Part shown: positions 7,248-15,500 of the stretch, in pieces
How the letters are laid out: each line of letters begins with the position of its first letter
How positions within the stretch are numbered: position 1 is the first letter of the stretch
Source: Baffinella frigidus
Taxonomy: Eukaryota; Cryptophyceae; Cryptomonadales; Baffinellaceae
DNA length: 16,295 nt
Reading direction: 5' to 3'
NCBI GenBank assembly: GCA_026770585.1
Contig: MU646644.1
Coordinates: 387,520 to 403,814 of the forward strand
Program-made: the position numbers and the translations under genes
Notes under the pieces: generated by a model
Database searches by the model: none
What the model saw: the letters and a program-made list of their open reading frames with translations, nothing else
Told to the model about the DNA's origin: nothing

Positions 7248-10200
7248 AAGACCAGAGAGAGAGAGAGAGAGAGGACCGAGAGAAAGAGAGAGCAAGACAG
7301 CGAGAGAGAGAGTGTGTGCGAGAGAGAGTGTGTGTGCGAGAGAGAGTGTGTGTGCGAGAGAGAGGGAGAGACCTTGGGGATGAGGTTCTTGATGAGCTGG
7401 ATCTTGTCGGACACCTTGGCGCCGCCGAGGATCGCGAGAACCGGCTTCGCCGGCTGGTCGAGCACCTGCGTCACGGTTTAGGGTTTAGGGATTCGGGTTT
7501 AGGGTGTGGGGTTGAGGGGTTGGGCCCATGAATTTACGGTTTGGGCACTTGGGTTGGGGGGTAGGACTTAGCCGGCTGGTCGAGAACCTGATTTCAAAGT
7601 GGAAATATGGTTAATTTAAATTGCCTTTTTGCAGGCAATTAAATTGCCTTTGTACTTAGGGGTGGATTTTATGGTATGGTAGTGGGCGGCGGGGATCACC
7701 ACGAACCGGGTGGTCGAGCTTCTGATACGGATTGAGGGTTGAGGGCGGGGAGATCAGGGTTTGGGCTCAACGTGTGAATCTACGGTTTGCGCTCTAGGGT
7801 TAGGGTTTAGGGTTCAGGGTGGAGTAGGTTTTGGGGTTCAGAGTGTAGGGTGCAGGGGTGAGGGTTTGGTGCCTAGGTTTCAGAGGTCTGGGTTTCGGGT
7901 TTAGGTTTTCCGAGCGCCGCGCCTTGAGCCCCTCAACCCTCAACGATGCAGGCGCAGCGCTCCCGAAACGGTGCATGGGGCGCGGACCTTGCTGAAGGCC
8001 TCGAGCTCCTTGGCGACGAGGAAGCCCGCGCACTTGACGTCGTAGCCCTCGCCCACCATCGAGGAGTGAGCGCGGTGCGCGGTGCCGAACCTGCGGAAGG
8101 GCGGGTTTAGTTTGTAGTCTTTGCAGGGTATAGGGTTTTGATGTTTTGGGGGTTCGCAAGACACGGTGAGCGTCCCGCTGTCGCACGCGTCGGGGAGGAG
8201 GGGGGGGTAAGGGTGTTGGGTGTAGGGTTGAAGGTGTGGGGTTTCCACCGCAGGAAAACACACGCTGCGTCAGCTGGACAGCGTGAGCTCTCCCGGGAGA
8301 GCTGATAAAGGGGTCGCACGAGTCCGAAGGGTCGGGGGGGGGGCACACGCGGCAGAGACTCGATGGCATCACGGGGTGTGGGAAGAGAGAAGGGGTCGTA
8401 CGCCACGGGGTGTGGGAAGAGAGAAGGGGTGGTACGCGTCAGAGACGTAGATGTCAGCGAGCTTGCGGAGCGACGCGCGGAACTCCTTCACCTTGCCCTC
8501 CTCCGCCTTCACCTGTGTCCAGGGTACGGGTCAATTCTTCGTCTTCTTCTTCTTCGTTATGACTCTCATAAAGTTCCTAAAAAACGGGCGATACTGCAGC
8601 GCAGGGCTCCACCACAAGCCCTCCCAAGTGGACCAAATCGAGGATGTGGCTTGAGCCTTTTCCTGGCTGGAGTGGTTCACAATCGAACCAGATGGCTCAA
8701 ACGCCCGCCTGAAAGCCAAAAAGCCAAAAATTGAGATTGAGGCACCTCGGAGGGCTAGTGGCTAGATCCGCGTTCCTTGAAGGGGAGCCCTACGGCCTGC
8801 AAGATTCTTGTTCCACCAAAGGATCACTCTGAAAGAACCGCGTGTTTCTTTGGTACAAATAATAGAAGGCGTGTTGGCCTGTGGATATTCCGCACCAATT
8901 CGGCCTCCCCGGGCTCGTCCCCGCTCCAAAGTTGACGGATTCACACCGCAGGATCAGAACCTCGCCTTGAGAATAGCCGGTATGGCGGAGGTAAGCCCAC
9001 ATCCTGACACCTGAACCCTAATGGTTCAGTAGTACTGAACCCTAATGGTCCAGTAGTATTCCCTGTTTAGGGGATTTCGGGCAGGACCTTCTCGCCGTTG
9101 ACCTCGCCCTTGCCCTCCTCCTCGACGTGGAAGCGAACGTTCTCGAGAAGGATCACGCTGCCCGCCGCGGGCGCCGCGCACGCCGCCTCAACCTGATTTG
9201 CGTTTTGAGTTTGAGTTGATTTGTATACGGATTTAGAATTTTCTTGTTTGGGGTGCAAGGTTGTCGAGAACAAACCGCTTCACACAACAATCATGTAGAA
9301 TATATTTCAACAAACGTTCTCGAGAAGGATCACGATGCCCGACGCCTCTACCTGGTTCAGGAGGGGTTGCGGGTCAAGAGGTTGAGGGGCAGAGTTTATC
9401 CTAACCTCTAACCCTGCAGCCTCGACCTGATTTCATTTACACCTTGAGCTTGGGGGGTTGGGGTGCAGGGTTCTCGAGCACAACCCGCTTCAAAACGACC
9501 ATTTAGAACATATGTCTACAATACTTACTTCTGTCTACCACACATGTACTCGTCTACAACAAATATACGACAGCGCTACAATATATGTAGGGAACATAAA
9601 AATGAACGGGTGCAGTTAGGGGTACCTCAGCGCCGACGCAGTCCTTGAGGAAGGTCACCGGCTTGGCGAGCAGCTTCTCGAGCTCCTTCGCGACCGGCGC
9701 GAGCGAGAACCTGGGTTACGGTTTGGGGTTTAGGGGTCGGGATTTAGGGTCCAGGGTTTGGGGTTTGGGGGGTTTGGGGGGTACTTGTCCGAGGGGGCGC
9801 CATCGGGGCGGCCGAGGTGGGACGCGAGCACGACCTGGGGTTAGGGTATGGGGTTAGGGGATTCGGGTGTCGGGAACACACGTTCTGGCGGTTTGGAAGA
9901 CATTGGTTCGGGAAGCGGAGGGGCGCGTGTCCCCTATATGCAGGATCCCTTTCTTCAGCGAGGCAAGTGAAAACAAATGCGCCAGGTTTCGGGGAGGGGC
10001 CCCGTCACCGACAGTAATCCCAGAGTGAGTGAGCATCCGACTGTTGGAGCCTATTGGTCCCACGTGCGCACCGGGTGCGCACCAGCGAGAGGCGCAGGGG
10101 GTCGCATGACATGCAACATGTGATAACGCGTCACCGACAGTAATCGTGTCCGGCGCCCGGCAGCAAAACGCGCCGAGCCAGGGGCGACGAACAAAGCGGA

Positions 10201-11934
10201 TCGTTTCACAGGATGGCCGAGAAACCGCGGCAGGGTTCGGGCTCGTGCCCCCTGCCTGCCTCCCTCCGCACCAAGGCACTCGTCGCCGGGGGGGTGCCAG
10301 CCTCACGCAGGCTATGGGGCGTCCATAGGGGGGCAGGGGGGCGGCACGTGGGTGGGGGGATCGGCCACCTCTTGTGTGCTGCGAGCAGGCGCGATCTGGA
10401 CCTTTTTACTTTAGTTGTACGCTGTGGGGAAGACCCAAATTGCTGGGGTCGACCCGGATTCGGGTCGACCTTCATGTCGTGGCTCGCAACCTGTACAGGG
10501 TGGTTCTGTTCCTCTGCACTGAGCCCTTTGTCCCCCCCCAGGTCTCGGTGACGCGAAAGAACCGCGCAACCTAACAGCACAGGGCGCTTCCTAACCGCTG
10601 CCCCACGGCGGCGACCGCTGCCCGCGCGTGGGCCGCCGAGCGAGGCCAGTGGAGGGGAGCCCAGTTGCATGGTCAGGTGCATGGCCAGGCCTGGGTTTGC
10701 GCTGCTCCTGGTGGCACTGCTCAGCGGCTCCCTGGTGCTCGTTGAGGATCCTAGCATGTCTTGTCAATTCAATTGGGGAAGAACATGATGGCGGAGAGCG
10801 CCCCGACTCTGTCTCACTCTCGGTGTATTGGTCTCACCAATTTGGTGAGACCGGGCTCGTCCCCCATCCAAAGTGGACGGATACGTACGACAAAACAAGA
10901 ATATCAACTTGTGAATAGTCGGTTACCGAGGTCGCGCCGTTCTCGATACAGAACTTGATGGAGGGGAGGGCGCCGGCGATGCGCGCGTTGTTGGTGATGA
11001 TCTGCGAGGATGGGGGATTCACATTAGGGGAGGCCAGTGAGGTGCGGTACGTTCTCTCCAACGGCCACCCAGGACGGTGGGGTTATTTCAAAAGTCATTT
11101 ATTGCAGGTTTCTCGGAAACCCGGTCAACTTTGTCAAATTTTGGTTGATACGTTGGTCACATGGCTACAAGTTTGGCCTTGGAACCCCCCCCCCAAGCAC
11201 CTTGGATGGCTGAGGCACGTTCTCTCTCTAGGAGCTGTTAGGTCGTGGCTGTTGTTGGTGGTGATCTGTTCACTTGAGGGCGCACGGCTCAGGCCTTGCT
11301 CTGCCTCACTGGGTTGACCGACTATTCTCAAGTTGAAAGTCCATCAAGTTGACATTGTTGTCCGGGTGTGCGGTACAAATCCGTCAACCTTTTGGCGGGA
11401 AAGAGCCCGGGCTCTCCAAGTTGGTGAGCTCAAATAAACTGAGACAGAGCTAGCAGGCACTTTCTCTCGGGGAGCGGTTAGGTCCCAGCTCTGCCTCAGT
11501 CGGGTTGACCGAATGTTTCAAGTTGGCGGCCCGGGTTTGCGGTAAAAAATCGCCAAATTTGAAGCAGGAAAAGCCCCGCTCACTCCTCCTGACGACCGTT
11601 GAAACTGGTTTGTGCCTTTCGCAAAACTAAGAATGCTGGGATTCTTAGTCGCCCTGGTACAAAACTGCCCGGTGCAGTCAAGCGTCGCAATATGAACCCT
11701 CGCCACGCCGATGCAGGGTGCGACAGCGCCCCGCCACGGGGGCGCGACCCAGGCAACGCCGTGGAGTGCGCAGGGATATGTGGGGAGGTGGGGGAAAGGG
11801 GATGGAAGGAGGCGCACCGAGGGATCATTCTTGTCCTGCGGGACGTTGAAGTCGACGCGGATGAAGACGCGCTTCCCCTTCACGTCCACGTTCTTGAGCT
11901 GGAGCTTGTTGAGAGAGGTCATCGTAAACTGCAT
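4308..11934 (-). CDS. PGK: Phosphoglycerate kinase, complete, 15 exons
   Basis: PGK makes ATP and 3-phosphoglycerate from 1,3-bisphosphoglycerate and ADP. Exons in transcript order (+ coordinates, high to low): 11934-11818, 11001-10927, 9834-9785, 9710-9626, 9192-9088, 8512-8436, 8090-7988, 7465-7373, 7023-6976, 6721-6656, 6092-5982, 5817-5767, 5352-5242, 4841-4755, 4397-4308 (TGA). All joins are in frame and all introns GT-AG; 422 codons against about 417 for cytosolic PGKs. Visible motifs: [19 protein letters not shown] (substrate loop), [75 protein letters not shown] (nucleotide site) and [15 protein letters not shown] start at MQFTM (11934); MTSLNK at 11922 gives 418 codons, and in-frame ATGs at 12030 and 12042 would add a 32-36 residue, Arg-containing extension. 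No targeting peptide is needed, so probably cytosolic. Sequence is of the animal-like cytosolic type. Confidence 0.95.
4429..4502. repeat. AG microsatellite in PGK intron 14
   Basis: Two (AG)n runs around a G-rich stretch, just upstream (in transcript sense) of the last PGK exon. On the PGK sense strand this is a CT tract close to the acceptor and could act as a polypyrimidine tract. Confidence 0.85.
4998..5032. repeat. CA dinucleotide run followed by poly-G
   Basis: (CA)9-like run then a G homopolymer of 12, in PGK intron 13 beside the duplicated exon fragment at 5065-5130. Confidence 0.8.
5065..5130 (-). pseudogene. PGK exon 13, extra partial copy
   Basis: Twenty-two open codons ending in [18 protein letters not shown], copying the 3' two thirds of the exon at 5352-5242. 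Three synonymous and three amino-acid differences, including loss of the conserved NGPMG context (GLVG). The donor is destroyed (ATG/gagctc instead of ATG/gtgagc), so it should not splice. Confidence 0.8.
5567..5593 (-). pseudogene. PGK exon 12 fragment, copy 3
   Basis: Sense reading LDSPPESI, a degraded form of LDCGPESI in the exon at 5817-5767. Flanked on the same side by gtccaacacaaaac, shared with the copy at 5663-5688. Confidence 0.55.
5663..5688 (-). pseudogene. PGK exon 12 fragment, copy 2
   Basis: Sense reading LDCGPESIT, identical in protein to the conserved core of the exon at 5817-5767, but without the exon start (GIPVGFMG). Confidence 0.65.
5858..5975. repeat. TTTAGGG-like block in PGK intron 11
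   Basis: Runs of GGGTTTA and GGGTTGAGGGTGTTG between exons 12 and 11. On the PGK sense strand it is CCCTAAA-type and reaches to within a few bases of the donor of exon 11. Confidence 0.85.
6195..6257 (-). pseudogene. PGK exon 11, extra partial copy, 21 open codons
   Basis: Sense reading [21 protein letters not shown], copying the first 21 codons of the exon at 6092-5982, with six synonymous and two amino-acid differences. A GT (gtgcgc) follows at once and could serve as a donor; the preceding acceptor is not AG (ggatgg), so splicing in is unlikely. Confidence 0.8.
6420..6452. repeat. Short CCCTAAA run, opposite to the rest of PGK introns
   Basis: Three to four CCCTAAA units on the + strand, i.e. 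TTTAGGG on the PGK sense strand. It is the clear exception to the orientation seen elsewhere in this gene. Confidence 0.7.
6735..6975. repeat. Degenerate TTTAGGG block filling PGK intron 9
   Basis: Nearly the whole 254 nt intron between exons 10 and 9 is GGGTTTAGGGTGT-type repeat with point changes, so the telomere-like sequence is effectively the intron. Confidence 0.8.
7128..7163. repeat. 11 bp tandem repeat
   Basis: GTCTCGAAGC / GTCTAGAAGC units repeated three times at about 11 bp spacing, in PGK intron 8. Confidence 0.75.
7207..7372. repeat. GT then GA microsatellite abutting PGK exon 8
   Basis: (GT)16 followed by about 130 bases of GAGA with interspersed GTGTGTG. It ends at the donor of exon 8 (sense AAG/gtctctccctctc). 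Confidence 0.9.
7480..7560. repeat. TTTAGGG-like block at PGK exon 8 acceptor
   Basis: GGTTTAGGGTTTAGGG and relatives start about 10 bases from the exon 8 acceptor (sense ccctaaaccgtgacgcag), supplying the C-rich tract before AG. Confidence 0.8.
7570..7590 (-). pseudogene. PGK exon 8 start fragment
   Basis: CCGGCTGGTCGAGAACCTG copies, with one change, the start of exon 8 including its acceptor (sense CAG/GTNCTCGACCAGCCGG). A weaker echo (GGTGGTCGAGCTTCTG) lies at 7709-7724. Confidence 0.6.
7608..7682. repeat. AT-rich dispersed repeat, copy 1
   Basis: Contains TTAATTTAAAT, an inverted repeat AATTGCC...GGCAATT, and TTAGGGGTGG...GGTATGGTAG. The first and last motifs recur in order at 14843-14896 in a PGAM intron. 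Confidence 0.6.
7735..7910. repeat. Degenerate TTTAGGG block in PGK intron 7
   Basis: GGGTTAGGGTTTAGGGTTCAGGG-type sequence over about 170 bp. Confidence 0.8.
8371..8438. repeat. 34 bp tandem duplication at the PGK exon 6 donor
   Basis: ACGGGGTGTGGGAAGAGAGA... occurs at 8371 and again at 8405. The duplicated unit includes the donor region (sense GCGTAC), so two nearly identical candidate donors lie 34 bases apart; the inner one keeps the reading frame with exon 7. Confidence 0.8.
8513..9087. other. PGK intron 5
   Basis: No gene seen. It contains a TTCTTC run (about 8535-8553), a copy of the dispersed repeat family in reverse orientation (about 8885-8990), the shared 14-mer GGTACAAATAATAG (about 8851, also near 5204), and a short direct repeat CTGAACCCTAATGG (about 9009 and 9035). 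Confidence 0.6.
9193..9435 (-). pseudogene. PGK exon 5 5' fragments with duplicated flank
   Basis: 9315-9353 repeats CGTTCTCGAGAAGGATCACG of exon 5 with the following GCCCG(A/C)CGC, and 9419-9429 repeats the exon start with its acceptor (GCCTCRACCTGATTT). The intron sequence next to them (TTGGGGTGCARGGTT-TCGAG, CAAACCGCTTCA) is duplicated too, at about 9248 and 9468, so a unit of about 230 bp was copied in tandem. Confidence 0.7.
9711..9784. repeat. PGK intron 3, a 74 nt intron made of telomere-like repeat
   Basis: Sense strand: gtacccccc, then CCCCAAACC/CCCTAAA units, ending ccgtaacccag. There is nothing else in this intron. Confidence 0.85.
10018..10746. repeat. 729 bp duplicate of the PGK-PGAM 5' region, inside PGK intron 2
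   Basis: About 97-98% identical by eye (roughly 17 differences) to 11940-12669, same orientation. It carries the PGK upstream sequence, the shared intergenic region and the PGAM signal-peptide coding segment, and stops at GTTGAG. Its left edge repeats CGTCACCGACAGTAATC, which also occurs inside the copy (about 10130), suggesting a microhomology-mediated junction. Confidence 0.9.
10447..10470. promoter_or_regulatory. Perfect inverted repeat in the duplicated 5' region
   Basis: GGTCGACCCG, GATT, CGGGTCGACC: 10 bp perfect arms with a 4 base loop, kept intact in both copies (the other at 12370-12393). It could be a protein-binding dyad; function is inferred only. Confidence 0.5.
10672..10791 (+). 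pseudogene. Duplicated PGAM signal-peptide segment, truncated ORF
   Basis: The duplicate encodes the same start as [23 protein letters not shown], but after LVE leaves homology and reaches TGA at 10789 after a 13 residue unrelated tail. It lies antisense inside PGK intron 2. If expressed it would make only a secreted or membrane 39-residue peptide. Confidence 0.7.
11249..11268 (-). pseudogene. PGK exon 2 start fragment
   Basis: Sense reading CAG/ATCACCACCAACAAC (ITTNN), a copy of the exon 2 start (ATCATCACCAACAAC) with an acceptor AG kept. No further exon sequence follows. Confidence 0.5.
11313..11570. repeat. Dispersed repeat family, two tandem copies
   Basis: GGTTGACCGA(C/A)TNTTTCAAGTTG at 11313 and again at 11504, each preceded by a TAGG(T)-rich lead (GAGC(T/G)GTTAGGTC at 11232 and 11472). 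The core TGCGGTACAAATCCGTCAACTT recurs at about 3352-3377 and, inverted, at about 8925-8950 and 10865-10890, in the latter two beside GGACGAGCCCGG. Likely an old non-autonomous element. Confidence 0.65.
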
Positions 11935-12591
11935 GCGGGATCGCAGAGTGAGTGAGTATCCGACTGTTGGAGCCTGTTGGTCCCACGTGCGCACCGGGTT
12001 CGCACCAGCGAGAGGCGCAGGGGGTCGCATGACATGCAACATGTGATAACGCGTCACCGACAGTAATCGTGCCCGGCGCCCGGCAGCAAAACGCGCCGCG
12101 CCAGGGGCGACGAACAAAGCGGATCGTTTCACAGGATGGTGGAGAAACCGCGCCAGGGTTCGGTCTCGTGCCCCCTGCCTGCCTCCCTCCGCACCAAGGC
12201 ACTCGTCGCCGGGGGGGTGACAGCCTCACGCAGGCTATGGGGCGTCCATAGGGGGGCAGGGGGGCGGCACGTGGGTGGGGGGATCGGCCACCTCTTGTGT
12301 GCTGCGAGCAGGCGCGATCTGGACCTTTTTACTTTAGTTGTACGCTGTGGGGAAGACCCAAATTGCTGGGGTCGACCCGGATTCGGGTCGACCTTCATGT
12401 CGTGGCTCGTAACCTGTACAGGGTGGTTCTGTTCCTCTGCACTGAGCCCTTTGTCACCCCCCGGGTCTCGGTGACGCGAAAGAACTGCGCAACCTAACAG
12501 CACAGGGCGCGTCCTAACCGCTGCCCCACGGCGGCGGCCGCTGCCCGCGCCTGGGCCGCCGAGCGAGGCCAGTGGAGGGGAGCCCAGTTGC
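11935..12591. promoter_or_regulatory. Shared 5' region of divergent PGK and PGAM genes
   Basis: The two start codons face away from each other 657 bp apart, so this stretch must hold both promoters and 5' UTRs. Visible are the dyad at 12370-12393, GTGCGCACCGGGT/TCGCACC near 11989, and a CACGTG hexamer in GGCACGTGGG (about 12267). I see no clear TATA box. The same region exists a second time at 10018-10746. Confidence 0.7.
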
Positions 12592-15500
12592 ATGGTCAGG
12601 TGCATGGCCAGGCCTGGGTTTGCGCTGCTCCTGGTGGCACTGCTCAGCGGCTCCCTGGTGCTCGTTGAGACGGAAGGAGACCCGTACAGCGCCACGGGCT
12701 TCACAGCGGGTTGTGGGAGAGAACGTGGGGCTGGCCGCACGGTCGCGTTCCGAGGATGTTTGCGAATCACGGGAGGCGGCGCCTGTTTTCCGGGCATCCC
12801 CTTGAGGCAACCAGCCCCTGACGCAAGGAGCGAAGAGCCTCCAGAGGAGAGTGAAGGGGTCTGCACGCTCGTGATTGTGCGGCACGGGCAGAGCATCTGG
12901 AATATGGAGAACCGCTTCACAGGGTGGATGGACGTGCCGCTGGCGAAGGAAGGGATTGAGAACGCGCATAGCGCCGCACGGTTGCTCGAAGACGCTGGCA
13001 TCGAGTTCGACGTGGGGGTGACGAGCGTACTGCAGCGCGCGGTTCAGACCCTAAACCCTCAACCCCCAACCCTGAATCCCAAACCCTCCACCCCAAACAC
13101 CAAACACCAAACCCTAAACAACAAACCCTAAACCCCAGACCTGAACCAGGTGCAGACATGCGAGGTGCTGATGGGTAGCACAGGGAAGCCCGGGCACGAG
13201 ATCGTCAAGCTCTGGCAGGTTACCATCCGAAACCCTGAACCCGACACCCTCAACCCCGAACTTTGAAACCTGAAACCTGCAACATTTCATCTAAACCCTG
13301 AACCGTAACCCCAGGCCCTAAACCCTACGCCCCAAACAGCTGAACGAGCGGCACGACGGGGCGCTATGCGGCCTCAATAAGAAGCTCGCTGTCATGCAGT
13401 ACGGGAAAGCCGAGGTTCTCCAAACCCTAACCCTAACCCTGAACCCTCAACCCTCAACCCCAAACCCCAAACCCTAGCCCGATCCAGCACGGCCCCATAA
13501 TCCCCAACCCCTTCAACCCCAAAATTCTAAACCCTCAATCCTAAGTGCCTTTCTGTTGCAAAACCAAAAAGTCCGAAAAACGAAGGGAAAAAATGGAGGG
13601 ATTTTCCGACGGGCTCCGTTTTGTTGCTTTTTCCCAAAGGTCCGGATCTTGCCGGATTTTCCGGGCAAGTGGCGCGGGGCCCCCTTTTTGCTTTACAGAA
13701 ATCGAAGAATCGGTTCACCGCGCGGGGGGGCGCCCGCCCGCCCGCCCGCCCGATGCACCGTGCTGACCGCCTCGCGAAGCCGCGTCTGATGGTGCCTCAC
13801 ATGCCGCGGCGCCCCCCCCGCCCCCCGCGGGGAGGGCGCCACGGCAAATCCCCACCCCTCGCCACTTGGTGCAAAATCTTTCCAAGAAAAATGGAAAATG
13901 GCTCAAAAAGTTTGAGCCCGAAAAATCCGGGCCAAACGTTTTTCCGGATTTTCTGTCCAGTGGCTCAAAGCCCTGGACGATTTGTTGCACTTTTGTGAAA
14001 AAGAGACCTTTTTCGGAGGCAAAAGAAAGGCCCTAAAACAGTTGAAAACGTGGCGGCGGAGCCACTCTGTGCGCGCCCCGTCACGCTCAACCCCACACTC
14101 TAAACCCTAGACCCTAAAACCTAAAATCTACAACCCTAAAACCTAATCCCGAAAACCGCAACCGTATAAACCGGGCGGTAAGCATGCACCCTGAACCCTA
14201 ACCTCCGAAAGTAAACCCCAAGCCGCACCGCAGGTACAGAAGTGGCGGCGGAGCTACAGCGTGCGCCCGCCGCCGCTGGACGAGACGCACCAGTGCTGGC
14301 CGGGCCACGATCCCCGGTACCCCCGAAACCCGAAACCCGAAACCCTGAAAACCTAAACCCTAAACCCTAAACCCTAAACCCTGAACCCTAAACCCTAAAC
14401 CCTAAACCCTAAATCCTAAACCCTAAACCCTAAACCCTTAACCACATCGAATTAACCGCATCGAATTAACCACATCGAATAATTGGGTTTTGTTTTAGGA
14501 AACACGCCAAAAGACAGCAATTGTTGGTCACGTTAAGCCCGGATATCCGGGCTCGATGTGAAGCGTAGCCTTTTGAGCGGTCCTCCCATTTTTGAAGAGC
14601 GAGAGCGAGAGACCTGTGTTCCAAGACAGTGTACAACACCTTTCTGCGGCTTCAAAAGTGGACCGCCCGCTAAAGTCAGCCTTGGTCGCAGGTACACTGC
14701 GATGGGGCTGCAGAAGGAGGATCTGCCGGTGTCGGAGAACCTTGCAGACGTGCTTGCGCGCGTGATGCCCGTCTGGGAGAGCGAGGTCCTCAATAACCCC
14801 TTAACCCGGAACAAACCCTTGAGAGCGAAACCTCGCGTTTGATGTTAATTTAAATCACGGTTTGCCATCTTAGGGGTGGGTTTGGTGCCATGGTAGAGCT
14901 ACATATCGAAGCGAAGAAAGCAAACCCCACCCTCAAGATAGCAAACCCTACCCTCAAGATAGCAAAGTTCGCCCTTAATATAGCACAAAAGGAGAACCTC
15001 GCCGAGGTGCTGGCGCGCGTTCTGCCCGTCTGGGAGAGCGAGGTGCTGAATAAACCCCAAGCCCGCTCAATAAACCCTAAGCCCGGAATCCTACCCCTCA
15101 ACTGCTGCCCATCTGGGAGCGGGAGGTCCTCAATAAACCCTGAACCCAGAACCCCAACCCCTTGACCGCTTGCAGGGTTTAGGTTTTGAAACCCTGAACC
15201 CTGCCCATCTGGGAGCGCGAGATGCTGGCTAAACCCTGAAGAGCGAAACCTCGAACCCAGGTGGTACCTCACCTCAAGGCGTGGAAGACAGTTCTCGTCG
15301 CGACGCGAACGGCAACGTCATCTTGCATAACCAATTTGCAGGAGCCCCTAAGTAATTTAATTAGGCACCCTAATTAATGGCACGCGTACTTTAATTAGGC
15401 GCCCTCATCACTCGGAGGCGCTAATTACGCGCACTGAATCAGTTATGTTTCGGGAGTGCGGGTGGTACCTCACCTCAAGGCGGGGAAGACGGTGCTGGTC

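Noticed and set aside
7207-7531. Coding frames rich in CVCVCV or RERERE
   Set aside because: These are translations of GT and GA microsatellites.
11518-12132. PGK N-terminal extension of 66 residues as a transit peptide
   Set aside because: The first codon of that frame is GTG, not ATG. Only ATGs at 12042, 12030, 11934 and 11922 are possible, and protein length favours the last two.
12129-13001. 290 codon open frame on the - strand
   Set aside because: It is antisense to PGAM exon 1 and the shared 5' region, has low-complexity Pro/Arg/Ser composition and no family resemblance; its duplicate at 10206-10757 opens only because the DNA is duplicated.
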